Below are positions 34,731-48,300 of a stretch of DNA of 64,000 nt, in pieces. Under the pieces are notes generated by a model. It was not told the DNA's origin and did not search any database. It was given only the letters and a program-made list of their open reading frames with translations. The position numbers and the translations under genes are program-made. Numbering within the stretch: position 1 is the stretch's first letter; the number at the start of each line of letters is the position of its first letter. Origin of the DNA: Acridotheres tristis (lineage: Eukaryota; Chordata; Aves; Passeriformes; Sturnidae); NCBI GenBank assembly GCA_037013685.1, contig CM072919.1, positions 32,653,435 to 32,717,434 on the forward strand, written 5' to 3'.

Positions 34731-37090
34731 GCTGTTTCATTGGTTAATCTGGCATGTGCTCATGTGAAGGGCTTCTGTAACCAGTTCTCTATCTGTTAAT
34801 CAGTTAGATTTGGAAATTATGAAAATATGTTGGCTTGGAAAGTCTTGTTCATATGCTGCCTTTAAACATAGAATATGCCCTGGAAACCATCCATTACTTG
34901 CCTGTAAATTACCGGAGTGCCCAATCCATCACCAGCACTACAGAATTCCTCTCTCTGGGTACAGTCTTGTAGTGTGGCCTTTACCATGGGGATTTTGGAG
35001 CAGAGTATCTGCAGTGTGACAGAACTGCTCACAATTCAAAAGAAACTGAAGGAATTCAAGAACAATTCCATCTTTTTTTCTTCCTGCATGGAGATCAACC
35101 TGTCTGACCTCTCCAAGGATCATGAATCTGCTTCAATAGCTTGTAGTAAGGTCTGCAAACAGCAGATTTATCAGTTTGGTGTGGGTATGTGACCAGATTT
35201 GATCCTGAATATATATTCCACATGCACGCCATTGACCTGCAGCTCTTGCTTTATATCAATAAGAAGCAAGGTGAAGTTACCTGAAATAACTGACTTAACT
35301 TTCATGTAAAACTGTCTGAAAGCAGCATAAGGAGCTGGAGCAAAGGCCCAGAGATACTGTTTGCCCAGCCATACTTGTGTGACCTGCAGGATGAACAGCA
35401 AACCCAATCTTCTTTCTAGAGCTCAGTCTCCCTGGGAACTGTTTTTTCCCCTCAGCTTGTCAGTGTATGAAATTTGCAGGGCTCAGCTCTGCTTGCACTA
35501 AAAAAACCTGACAGCTTGAAGCATGTTGAAACAAGCACACAAAGAGGGGAGCAGAGAGACTGTCAAAATATCAGCATCATGGCACTGTTAGTGATGCATG
35601 TGTGCATAAATGTCAGCAACAGCTATGAGGAGACTGCAAGATCATTTATCCAAGTTAGATAATTCAAGTTCTGGGGAATATTGGTGCTTTTTAAGCATAA
35701 GTTGAGTTTTTTAAAAGCTTCAAGATGTTTATGCAATTTCCAGCACTTGTTAGTGGAGAAGTTGTCTTTGAAGGGACCTACAGCAGATGAGATTACAATA
35801 CTGCCCCACGTGCTGTATTGTGTGCCTGATGCTGTAGAATGGTACAGAAAGGATTTATTAATAGTGTGGAAGATGTGTCTTGACTGAAAAATGTCTTTGG
35901 AATTTACTGTCCTGGGAACCAAATAGTAAGCTTTTAGGACATCAAAGTCACTAGATTTGGAGCTTTTTTACTGGCAAATGCTTTTAAAAGCAAGAAAATA
36001 GTTTCTTAGGTTTCTGCAATTGATTAATGACAGGGCTATGTTATTTTCATATAGATTGTACCTTTCTCTTCATGGTGCTATTAATTCAGCAAGGCCTCAT
36101 TGTTGGCTTGACTAGCAACTTAAATACATGGGCATTGGTTCCATTAAAGCCATGACAAACATTTCTTCTTGCTTCCAGTATTGCTACCATGAAATTAACA
36201 GTTCACCAACTGTCCTCATGACAGTTCCATTAACGAGGCAAAACCCTGAAGCTTAGAAATATTTCCTTCAGGAATCTTTCTGGTATAGTATTTATTAGTA
36301 AATCTCTGAACAACCCGTCCTTGAGAAGAAATTAGAAAATTCCTATCAGTATACACCTTCAGCAAAAGTATGAGCAGTGCCAATGTCTCCCTGGCTTCCC
36401 AGTCCCAGCTGGCTAGTTAACCTCTGTGGTTTTCAGGACTGGAGTATTTGTGAAGAAACATGCAAGCTCCACTTGTGGGTCTGATCTAAAGCACTGATGG
36501 GGAGTGTCCCATGATCTTCCTGTGTTAGGCTAAAAAGAACACAATTTTGTAATTCAGTCTATCAGCAGGTCTGGAACACTGTAATCCATTTGTAATGCTG
36601 TTTCTGTATCACTTAGCGGTACAGGATGGAAACAGCTATATTTTATATGTAAATTTCTGAAACATCTATGGTAACCTTTAGTGCTTCCATTATAATTTTT
36701 AAGTCCTGCACAAATACACTTAACATGTTATGTTGAAGGTGCTTGATTCTGCACAGATAAACACTGAAACCTAGTCTGCCACATGGTAGACCTGGCTACA
36801 AGGTACAATTCTCCTGAGAGCTCCTCACAGCTGGAGATTCTACCTCAAAGGCAGAGGGGAGCCATGAGGCCTCTTCTGGTCCTTGCTGCACTAAGGCAAG
36901 GGAGGAGACGGATTTAATATGTACAGATGGATTCCCATAAAGCCATGTTCTCTCTGCTGCAGAGAGCAGAGAAGGGGATAAGAGACTGTGTTAGCCTCCT
37001 TCTTGCAAGTTAGCCCATAAGGGCTCTCTGTCCTGTTTTCTGGGTTAGTTTTGTCAGATTAATACAAATAAAGATTTGCTGTGTGAAAAG
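34731..37090 (+). other. TSTD2: Probable TSTD2 3' untranslated region
   Basis: Sequence between the TSTD2 stop and the first good poly(A) signal, AATAAA at 37067-37072. I see no further exon or gene. The extent is inferred; earlier ATTAAA-type signals (for example near 36146) could give shorter transcripts. Confidence 0.5.
37067..37072 (+). terminator. TSTD2: Candidate TSTD2 polyadenylation signal
   Basis: A canonical AATAAA is followed within about 30 bp by GT-rich sequence (GCTGTGTG, GCTGTGTGGTGG), the expected downstream element. It is the first such combination I see after the TSTD2 stop. Confidence 0.55.
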
Positions 37091-37890
37091 CTGTGTGGTG
37101 GCATCCATGCATCTCAGTGGTAATGCCTGAGAGAAGGCACATGAGCTCCAGGAGAGGGAAGAGTTTTCTGCAGGATGGGCTGTAACTGCCAGATGCTGCA
37201 GTCAGCAGATGGCTTTTCCTCCCTTTTCCCAGAGAGCTGCTGGGCCCACCAGGAATACATTTGCTCCTAAGTACCATAATTTTGTAGTTCCATTGCTGCA
37301 CAGCTTAAAGCCTTTCACCATAGAGCCTGATGTCTCAGCAGTGCCTGTTCTCTGCTGCAACACCTTCAGCTGTCAGATGCATCCTGCAGCAAAACAGCTT
37401 TGTGAGGATCAGCCAAGGAACCTGGAATGATCTTGACAGCTTAATACACCTTTGGGCTGCAAGGTTAATATGATTGCTGCTACAGTGAAACACGGGCAAG
37501 GTTCTTATCTTTTTTTTTTGTTAAGGGCTGGAGTAGTATCCATGGTGGTGTTCCCTGCTCTTCAGATGCATCTCCTTGCACAGCTGTGCTTCTTAGTACC
37601 ACCAGGATTTTTCAAGATAAGATTAATTTACATTCTGAAACTGAGGGAAGAGCTGAGCCTGTGTCATGCAAATCCGAGTGGATGGCTCAGTTGAAAGTGT
37701 TTGGCTCTAATTTGATGATGTAGTTGGTCATTTCAAAATCTTCACAGTGCACATAGAAGACAAGAAGTCTGCCAGTTTTTTTAATTTTAATATATTTTCA
37801 AGTATTTTTCTTCCACTTTCATTTTCTGATTTTTTGCACAGTGGAGGAAACAAGCTATAGTGAAGCATTTTATATGACACCACAGGCACA

Positions 37891-37896
37891 TTTATT
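37891..37896 (-). terminator. TMOD1: Candidate TMOD1 polyadenylation signal (distal)
   Basis: TTTATT on the plus strand is AATAAA on minus, about 1.4 kb after the TMOD1 stop. It is followed on minus by TGTGCCTGTGGTGTC, a GT-rich downstream element. A nearer candidate lies at 38363-38368. Confidence 0.5.
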
Positions 37897-38362
37897 AAGA
37901 TTTGAAGAGCAACAAGTGCATTTCCCACATTGCTGAATAGTGTTTCTCTGCTTTGCTGGTCAGAGCTAAATCATCAATGGTGTTTGTGCTCAAGCTCTGA
38001 AGAAATCTCTGGTACTTTTGCCAGAATGTATATAAAAGGCTGAAAAACTTCACTCTAACAGACATTTAAAGGCAGATTTCTAGCAAGGGAGAACATTTTC
38101 TGGGGTGTGTCATCTGCCCAAGATTAAGATTTGAGTACAGCAATGCTTCTTCCTTGGAGACTTCTTAATGAGCAGGATCCCACCCACATTAACAGTGGGA
38201 GTTTTGGATGTGCTGGGTCCAGTCCACTGCAGGTCTGGGAGATGCACAAGCCTGTGGGGCTGGATGATGAGTGTACACTGACAAAAAGCTGTGAGACGTA
38301 GTGTACATAGTTTAAGTTCAGATTTGGGATATTTCACTTCATAACTCTTTTAGGGCAGAACA

Positions 38363-38368
38363 TTTATT
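38363..38368 (-). terminator. TMOD1: Candidate TMOD1 polyadenylation signal (proximal)
   Basis: AATAAA on the minus strand about 930 bp after the stop codon. The downstream sequence is less GT-rich than for the distal signal, so it may be an alternative site or unused. Confidence 0.35.
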
Positions 38369-39299
38369 CTTGCATTTATGTGGACATAAGGGATAGCGGT
38401 AAAAGAAATAATTCCTAGCAGAACAAAATTTAATTAATGGACATGGCCATCTAGACAAAACAGCAAAGGGAGAGAATTCAACCTGTCTCCAGTGAATATC
38501 TGGACAAACACTTTTAACGTTAGGAAACTGAAGGGATGGGGAGTAGAAGAGAAGGTTCTCATTTGCTGATTAGTTTGGCCATCTCTGGGGGTTAGGGTTT
38601 GCATCACATCTCTAAGATTGACTATTTTTTTCTTCACACGTGCATGGGATTGAAATATATTCATTCATATAAACCACTTGATTTTTGGGACTCTCTTTTA
38701 TATTTGGTGGCCTTAAGTTCCATTTAATCAGGGGGTGGAAATCAGTTTTTTTGTAGGGAACACTGGGCTGCATTTGAAACGGCATCTCCAGTTAAATGAT
38801 TCAGCAAATGTTGGTAAAAAATTGTTAATTTACAATTCTTTAAATTAGCCATGTTTCCAGATGTTAAAAGTGCTTGTTACACTTACTCCTCTGTAGTTAC
38901 TTGAGATCCACTTTAAAAAAAAAAATAAAAGTATTTTTTTAATACTTCTATAATTTGTGTGAAACAGTTGTATCTTTCACTCATGCATACCACATCCTAA
39001 CTTTATGAAACACCGTGCAGGAAAGTTATAGAAAAATTAATCCCCTTCAACTCTGGATTGTACTCTAAATTGAGGTTGCATTAAATTGACACGTTGGCTT
39101 GAATAGTTTCCAACTCTACAGAAAACATCAACAGTCCTACTGGATAAAATCTTCATAAAAACTACAGCCACTATTTAATTTCAACTGTTAGTGCATAAAA
39201 CAGAACAGAGGCACCACAAATACTCTGTCGAGGCACTTATTGCCTTTAGATTTCCACAGTGTAGTACAGACCACTGGGAATGACCTCCATAGCCAGGAA

Positions 39300-39364
39300 C
39301 TACACTCCAGTTCGGCACTTAGGAAAAATAGGCCCATTCACCTCTGCAAGTCTTCTCTTCCTCA
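39300..39364 (-). CDS. TMOD1: TMOD1 last coding exon (residues 339-359 and stop)
   Basis: Encodes [20 protein letters not shown] and then V-TAG, close to the human tail VRKRRLADLTGPIIPKCRSGV. Acceptor TTTTTCAG. Confidence 0.96.
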
Positions 39365-42300
39365 CTGAAAAACGAAAGAAAGAGGAGTCAGTCATGGCAA
39401 TGGGATAATTTGGATGGCAGGCTTGCCTTAACAGCTGTAGAAAGGAGCTGAGAGATGTACTTTCTGCCAGGAAAGAAACAGGATAGCAGCAGCTTCTGAA
39501 TTCCTGCCTTAAGCAGCAGGTACAGCCTTACACAGTAAAATCAAGGAAGATGAGGTTTTTCTCGCTATGCATTATTAAGGCCAGAAGATACTTTCAGCCT
39601 TACCTCCCTTATTCTGTAGTTAATTATATTTCACAGTTTGTCTTTGTAATTGGACTTTGGCCAGTGCATCATCTGACTGATGGAGAGACAGCAGGAAACA
39701 GATGTCACAGTTTTTCCTTTGCTAGTTTTTCAAATTAAAAATTTGCTTCTTCAAATAAAAAACAAAAAAACCTCTTCTTATCCTAAGCCACTGGGCTGCA
39801 GTCCTCTGATCATGGTTAACATAGCCAAAATAGTCTCATACCTAGTCTTAAAAGTTGTTTTACACCTTTTGATACCTACACTCATGACTTTCCAAGAAAG
39901 GTATGAGGAAAAAAAGCCAGAACAAAAATACATAAAGAGGATACAGAAGTTAGCTCATGAAGATGAACATAAAAGCCTTCACAGTTGGTTCACACAGAGC
40001 ATCTTAGGGAACAGAAGCTATGAGACCAAAACCATGTTCTGGTAGCATCAGTTGACAGGCAAGAATACTGGAGTGGAGCAGAAGCAGAGAGCTATTTCTG
40101 ACAGGGAGGAAAATTAAGTTTTTCTTTACTTATACATTGTCCAGGTGTAGAGCTGAGATGCTATTGCCAGAGACCATCAGACCGATGAATACGAGCTGCA
40201 AACAAGGACCAAATCAGACAAGAAATGCAGATCTTAGTGGTCAAGGAGGAAAAATACACAACTCTTACATGGGAGGCAAGTTGTGAATTCATCCTCTCAA
40301 CAGCAGGAACAATCAAATTACTAGATTTTAAATCTTTGAGCTCACTACTTTGAACTCCAGGTGCTGCAGAGTCATGAAAAATCATGCTCTGTTCCAAAGT
40401 GCAGAAAATAGCAAGCCTTTCTCAGTGCAGTGCTCGAGTGACCAGGTATGGAGTATTTTGTATGATCCTTGAAGAACTGGGACATACCCCTGTGCTTGGC
40501 TGTGCTTCCTAGGAGCACATACCAGCTGAAGCAAGATAGATCTTTTTTTTCATTTGTTTTTAAAAGACAACAAATGTATCATCTACCAAGATATGACAGC
40601 TGCTGAGTACAGTGTGGTGGGTGTGTTAGCTGCATCCAGCAGTGCTCTGCTGGCCTGGTTTCCAGTGTCCTACAGCAGCTTGTAGCCAAGCAATGAAAAG
40701 GCTCTGCTACATGCTTTGGCTGAAATGGCAGTTTGCAGACTTGCCCACATTTTGCTTCACAAGCCTACTGATCACTTCAATGAGAGTATACAGATAACTC
40801 AAAGCCGTGTGGCTTTCCACATATTCCTAGAAACAGTTCCAGTTTGTTTTGCTGAAGAGGATGGGCCAAATCTTAACAGCTGTCAAAGTTCAACTCTACT
40901 ACTTTTCATCTCCTTGTTAAAGTGGGAATGAAGCTGGAGGAAGACAAGCAGTTGGCAGGAATCACAAATGCTAGCAGCTCATAGCCCGTGTGCCACATGC
41001 TGTATCACAAGCTCTACTGAACCTCATCAGCGGCTCTTGCTCTTTCCCAACAATACCCACTGTTTCTGCAAAAAACAGCCTGGCTGACAGCAGCTGCAGT
41101 AAGGAACCAGCTGGTGAAGGCTGCCTTCCTCCTTGAGCAGCAAAGCATCATCAGGCCCTTCAAGAGGCACATTCTAATTCATACACATCCTTGAGCAGTT
41201 CTGCCCTAATCCCACCAGGAATTGCCCACAGGACCTTCCCATGCTTCCCAGCTTGTGGGCAGCCTGACTCACCCAGGTCGTTGTTACTCATCATGGCATT
41301 GGAGGCGCGAAGCCGGGGACCTTGCTGGGTGAAATGGTACCCAAACTTCAGTAAGGAGGTGTTCTTTTCCAATATATTTGCGATTTCCATTTCTACTTTG
41401 TTGCCCAAGGGCTGACTCTTTTGAAAACATAAAACAGAAAAGCAAGCTGTTCAGGCTAGAGGGTGACTCAGAGCAAGCACTCAGAGGGAAGGGGTGCAGA
41501 TTGCAGACCTTTCTCTGGACCTGTGTCCATTTCTGACTTGGAGCTGGTAAAACAAACCCCTGGCCTGTTCCTGTGCACATGCTACAGCTGAGGCTCCAGC
41601 TCCTCCAGATATTCCCAAAGTCCTTTTGACCAAAGACTTTATTTCTTGGTCAGATTAGCAGCTAAAGGACATCTGGAGAAATCAGGATTTTGGTCTCTCA
41701 GTCAGCTGTCTCCAAGTTCCCCATAGCTCAGCTGCTTCAAGCTCTGGGTTTCTTGGGGAGCTACACTTGCCCCTGGCTTTGTATCGTGGCACACTTAGTG
41801 GCCTATATGCAGGCCACGTTCACCTGACCAGAGCTGTCCCCCACACACACTTTACCTGGTTGTCAATGCGCAGCTCCACGAGTGACGTGTTGTCCTTGAG
41901 TGCTTCAACAATAGCCAGGATCCCAGACCCAGAAATGAAGTTTGACTCCACGTTCAGGCTCTTCAGTGTGCTATTGACCTTCAACATTTCTGCCAGGGCC
42001 TGTGGACAGAGGTGGGCAGGAAGAGCTGGCAGTCAGGCAGGCAGGGGCAGAGCACCAAAGGGCAGCAGGGCTTCAGCTCCCCTCAACTCCAGAGTACTCC
42101 CGGAGCATCCCACATGCTGCACAGTTTCACTGCCACCAGACGGAAGCACTCTCTGTGGAGTAAAGGGGCTTCCCTGCTGCTGCTGGGGGTTTCTTGAACA
42201 TGAGCATGCTGGAGGCTGCAGCAAAATCTTGCATGGACAAACACTTGGGGCTACCCCAAAAGGTGATAGCCCAGACCTGCAGCTGCCCTGTGACAGCTTC

Positions 42301-45300
42301 ATCTGTCCTTCTTCTAAAGCCAGCATGTTATGACAAGGATGCTGGCTGGCATTAGCCCTGTCTCCATTCTGATGAGTCCCTGCCCGCACTGCACAGGGTT
42401 GAGATGCTTCCCATTAAAACACTCAGACAGGAGCATCTGTCTTGAACAACAAGGGATGCTCCACATCCAAGGTGTCCTCCCAAGCAGCATCACAACCATA
42501 TTAATCATTTTTGCTTCTCTTAGTGGGTAAGATCAGAAGTGGCTGGAATGCTTGTTATGTCCCAGATCAGATCAGATCATGTCACCTCAAAAAAACTGCA
42601 AGGGTGGATCCATCTACATCATGGAACAAAAGAACCAGAAGATGATGCCCACACGGCAGGGCTGACCAGCACCCACGGCATTTAGCCCCACAGCTCCCCT
42701 AACCCAGCACAGCACCCCTCAAGCTCTGACAAAGCACCTGTCCTGCCTGCACAAGCTTTCTCCCCAGTCCAGAGTGCCTGAAGTAATTTAAGAGCAGTAC
42801 TTGTCCTCCAGAAAGTTTCTTTTTCTAGCAGGAAACGTGTGCACATGCGTGTATGTGTGTGTGTATGGAGGTAGGCAGGGGTAACCTGGGTGACTAAGAG
42901 CAAAAGCTGACAAAAATGGTGCTGGAGAAGGAGGCAAAGATGCAGCCTGGAAGGCAGCACGAAGGCCAGCCAGAACAACTGGCTTTCTCTCTGCATCCCC
43001 ACTGATATTTAAGATCACTCACAGCAGCCAGAAAGACCCATTATCACCTACAGAGGCCACACCTTAGGAGATGCAGAGTCTTACTTCCGCACGTCTGTAC
43101 AAAGAATATGAGAGACAGCTGGTGCAGACGTGTGTGAGGGGAGCAGCAGGTGTGCAAACTTTGTACCAACAGAAATAAATCTCCAGAGAGAGACAAACTG
43201 CTTTTAGAAGATGCTGCTAGGACATCAGTTGTTGTCTCACGTTCCTTTTCCAGGAGGTCCTAGAGGACAAATTGAGTCTGCATGAGTTAAAGGACTGCAC
43301 CCTGAAACCTTCACAGATAAAAAATTAAGTGAAGGAACCAAAGCCTGTCTGTTGCTGGCTTCCACTTGTGCCCCTGAAACTGAAGCACCTGCAGCAAACA
43401 GCCAGAGGTGTGGAATGTGCAAAACACAACACAAGGTGCAGAAGCAGTCAGTCAATAATGCTGACAATACCTTTCCCGAGGACAGCTCCTGTCACAACAC
43501 TGGGACGATGAACTCTCAGTACTTACAAAAGCAACAGGATCGTTGCTGCGGGTCCCAACTATGCTGAACTTCTTCACGTATGTGTTGTTTTTCAGTGCTT
43601 CCGCAAAAGCTTTTAGGGTTGGTATGGGAATATTCTGTGACAAGAAACACAGAAAGCATGTGTTAGGCCATCATCTGTGTGCAATGAATATGCAATACAT
43701 GTAAAAGATACTTCTAACTTCTCATCAAGGTCAAATGCACTGAAGTAATTTGGGAAGGAGTTGAAAAATGTTTTTACAAGTTCTCTTGCTATAACCAGCA
43801 TATTTTGAGGAGCATGGCCATATTTTCATCCTATTTTGTACTCTGCTGAAAGAAAGCTCACTGCCTTGATTTGAAGCCACATCTCTGCTCTTTAGTAGCC
43901 CAGAAACTCAGCTACCTAGGAATACGGGCATTGTAGGGATGTTTGTAACCAGGATCTGTGAGCCTACAAAGCACTGCTCCTGCGCTCTCTGATACAAATG
44001 GCAGCACTGAGAAATATTCATGTCACATGCCGAAAATTTCCACCTACAGAAACTGATCCAGAAAGGACTGAGATGATCTCCTTGTAACACAAATCACAAA
44101 CACCCCTGACTGCTTTTAGCATCTTACAGGCTAACATTTGCCATGCTATGTCTCAACCTAGAAAAAACCCCACACTGCTTTTTCTGAGTTCCTTCAAAAT
44201 CAGCATTTTTCACTTATGAAGAACTTTAGATACTCTTTTCAGAGATGCAAATTTTCACTTAAAATTGTAAGTGGCATCCTCACCTTGGACTTCTTGCCAC
44301 ACCATTTGGGTCTCACCATGTGCAATCACCTATACTCAAAGTCATCCACAGAGCCATAACATGGCACCCAGCTGCTTAGAATCTCCACTGTCACTTCCCA
44401 GTTCTCCAAGCCCCATCCCAAAGTCATGAGTTCAACACACAAAAATAGTGTCTGCCTGCCAGATCCTCAGTCTTGTGTCTTCAAGGGATGGGGTCACTAG
44501 CCTGAATCAAATACATTTAAGTAAAAATATTTCTGCTTTAGAAAGGCGTGGATAGCATTGCAAAAATGTCTTTGATGTGCACGTGCAGTCAATCATGTTC
44601 TTGCTGTTTAGCAATAGACCACATGAAACAGAAACTGTGTCTTTTAGTGTATGCATATGTCCCAAAGGCAACATAAGAAGTGGTGCTATGTCCTGACTTA
44701 CTTTCTACAAGAAGCAAGAGTCCACAGGTGGGATTGGGATGGGTGGGAGATAGAGACACCTGCAAGAAGAGTGGCTTCTTCGTATTTTCATGGCAAGTGT
44801 CTGGATTATGAAACCTTTTTCCTCCCACCATCTTATAATACACATCAACATTCCCTCCACCAAATATGCCTGTCTAAATCATTAGAGCAATCTAAAATGG
44901 CTTTAACCAGACAGTTTTGGATCTCCCCAAACTACCCTCAACATAGCTCCATTTTTCTAGGCACTTAGAGGAATCTTCCTGCTACCAAGCCCAGGCCTTT
45001 GTCCCACAGCAGGTAACAATCCAATCTGCCCACAATGCTGCCCACAGTGGAGATGGGAAGCACTGGTGTTTCTTGTCTGGCTACGTTCGGTGTTGTGATA
45101 CAGCTCTGTGCAGCAAAACAGACTGTGTCTGCCTCTGTGCATCAGATACTTAGTCTTGTTAATAAGATGGGAAGGTAAAAAGGAGCAAATACCATAATAT
45201 TGTTAAGGTTGACTTCCTCAAGGTCAGGATCATTGCTTTGTATTCGTTTCAGAGTTTCCTCCACATCTGTTGAGTTTGGCTCCTCATCAGGAACTGGTTT

Positions 45301-48300
45301 GTACTGTGTGGGCTTAATCACGCCTGCAGGTGAAAAGCAAGATGTGAAAATGAAAGCATTCTGAGTAGCACTGTCTTTTGAGTGTGTTCCTGCTCTTCCA
45401 GAAGTGGAGAGATGGAGGCATGGGAGATGGAAGTATAACCTGACAAACAGCCACAAGATGAGAAACCACTCCACTGGGGCCACCCAGCACAGTCCAAATC
45501 TGGGTGACAGAAGGCACACTGCCTGCACAGGGCTCTCCCTTGGGCTGCACTGGCTTCCAGATGGTACCAGGGAAGTGGCTGAGACTACACTGGCTGGCAT
45601 GGGGCAAGGATGCACCAGAGCTGGCCCCAGCATTATCACAGGCTACTCTGACATGCACAGCTCTAAACGTTCAGCCTAAAAATAATTATCACTTTGCCTC
45701 TGCTAGCAGCTTCAAAGCCATGCACTGCAGCCTGCTAATATAAATCACTTACTGTTGAGTCCTTCTTTGTTCACGATGGTGCTGCTCCCCAGTGCCTCAT
45801 AGTACTGCTGGTTACTCATCAAGGTGTGCATGCCAAGGATGGCTACAGAAACAGGAGAACATGACTTATTGGAGGCTCCAGAACCAGGAAAAGACACAGC
45901 ACACTACCTTTCCCTGTACAAGCACACAAAAACATACAAAGGGAGGACAAAGCCCCCCAGCTGACGTAAATATACAACAGTGCTCCAGTGTGCTCCAGCC
46001 ATAAGGCAGCAAGACTGTCACCTGAAGCAAAGCAATGCACATTGTCTTTTCACTCTTGGAAGCTAAAGCTCTGCTGGCTTGGTCAAAACGTAGAGAGTGT
46101 TGGTCTCAGACTCAAGACTGCAAATCCAATATGCAAATGCAAGTTGAGCCATGTCTGGGGACTCTGGTGAAATTCCTGGCAGCTGCAAATGACCAATAAG
46201 AAATCAGTAGCTTAGGAACTTTTGGGTAAAGGGTTCGTTTCTAAAAGTAACCCTGCTATACACAGAAAGATCAAGTTTGAAAATTTATTTTTGAATAAAC
46301 AACTTTATTTTTTAATAGCTATACAACTTTCTAAAGAAAAATGCAGACACATGAATACTTGTTAAAACAGACACATCTGAACAAGTCTTGATCTCTGGAT
46401 AGATACAGATGCGAAAATAATAAATTTCTCCCTAAAATCCAAGCCTGTCACCACAAAGGCACTTCTTAGATTTGGTTGGCACCAGTCTGTCACCATGTTC
46501 TGTCACTTTGGCCAAGAAGAGCTGGAATCTGCAGGAGAAAGGTATCCTTGAAGCCCAGCACAAGAATAGGATCTATTATGGTGACTCTATGGGTTGCATA
46601 GGCTGGACAGCCAGCAGCAAAGCATGTCAGTGAACTTCCCTACGGCCACTAACACATTCCCAGCTGGATCTCACAGAGCCAAGCAGTCTCCATCTGAAAA
46701 TCTGAGTGAGGTTGAGCACTTCAAGTTTGCTTGTTTGTATTTTATCTTGCCCTTTTCTTTGTCATTTTCTCACAGATGGCATTTTCAGGGGTGCAACACA
46801 GGTTGGAAAAGTAATTTTAAGGCTCAGCATTTTGGCAACATAGATAGTCCCCAGATCACAGCTTATTTGGACAATGAAACCTCTCCAGCAGCCAGAGTGT
46901 GAGTATCTAGACTGCAGAGAGAAGCAAGGATCTGCTGTCATGACCATGCATTTTGGGGGCTCAGGTTTGTGTTGGGAGACAAGAGGGACCCACTCTATCT
47001 ACGTCTGGTGCTTATGGTGTATTCTCCAAAGGAACTCAGGCAGAATGAAGGCACCCCACTTCTGTCTCCCTCAGCTGATCAAAGGCATGGGAGCCCTTCC
47101 AGGGCTACTGGGAGCCACCCTCCTGGCCTTGCCAAGGAATGGATGCAACACACCACAGCTCTCAATGATCCCTGCTAAACAGGGAGGAGCAAAATGAGCT
47201 CCTGCTAAATGAATCCTGCTAAGCAGGCAGGAGCAAGGCTGTCACTGTCAATATTGAGATTTCAGCACAGTTTGTATCACATCAGTATTCCTGCTCCCAC
47301 TTGAGTGTATTCTCCCAGCAACTATAGAAGAAGCTGCCGTGAACAGCATTTCCATGGGACAATGATTGCTGCACAGCTTAGAAAGGCAGATTTTATAGGA
47401 TAGGGCTTTATAGGACTTGAGGATCAACAGTAAAAAAGCAAATTCCAGAGATGCAATGCTTGGCCAGGGTACATATGTTTGGGAGCACTAATGCAGAAAC
47501 ACATTTCTAAGCCAAAAGATGGTATTATTATGTAGATGATGTCTAGTTGGTGTAGTTATTCTACAGAATATCTTACACGCTTTCAGCAAGAAGGATACTG
47601 CTAGGGAGTGTGGAAGCCTGAAGAAGACAAAACTGGAAGAAGAAGCCAGTATCACTGAAATATTCACTGACTGCTGGACCAGCAGAGCATATGTGAGCTT
47701 TGTGAAGCATCATGGGCTGTCCATGTGCTCCTTTGGCCAAGGCATGTCCTATCCCAAGCACAGAGCAAAGGCCACTCGATAGGTTCAGCAACATACCAAT
47801 ATTGTCATCTGTCTGACCACACAAATCACAATAAATCCACCACTTAAAATGTGTTGAAAAAGCTTCTTAACAACCACCAGGCCTGACTGTCCACTGAAAG
47901 ACTTCTACAACTTGACAGATCCTTTAACGGGTTGCACAAGAAACCCACATTCTCACTGTGTCTGCTTGACTGTTTCCTAAGATTTGGTTTGAAGAAAGCT
48001 GTTCTCTTGAATGTACAGGCTGGAGCTAGCAACAGTCAGTGGTAGAGACAAAGGAAGAGATCAAACCACACACTGTTCCATAGATAAACCCTTCCTCTCG
48101 CTCCTCAGCTTTGGTCCAACTGCTCATTAAATCACATAGGCTGAGAGTAACTTTTTCTAACAAATAAACAAATTCTGTCAGAACTGGCAGCATTTAGATA
48201 AACAGTAAAAAAGTGCAATAGCTCATTTCACACAAGAGAACAAAATGACCCCTAGAAGTTGCACAGCTTGCACCCCTTATTACTGTGAAATTATTTTACC

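Larger units (their letters stand above)
37870..39299 (-). other. TMOD1: Probable TMOD1 3' untranslated region
   Basis: Follows the TMOD1 stop on the minus strand down to the distal poly(A) signal. It is AT-rich with A and T homopolymers (38914-38942). No other gene is seen. The extent is inferred. Confidence 0.5.

Noticed and set aside
41767..42333. 188-codon plus-strand open frame
   Set aside because: It overlaps TMOD1 coding exon 41999-41856 in antisense; shadow of a conserved exon.
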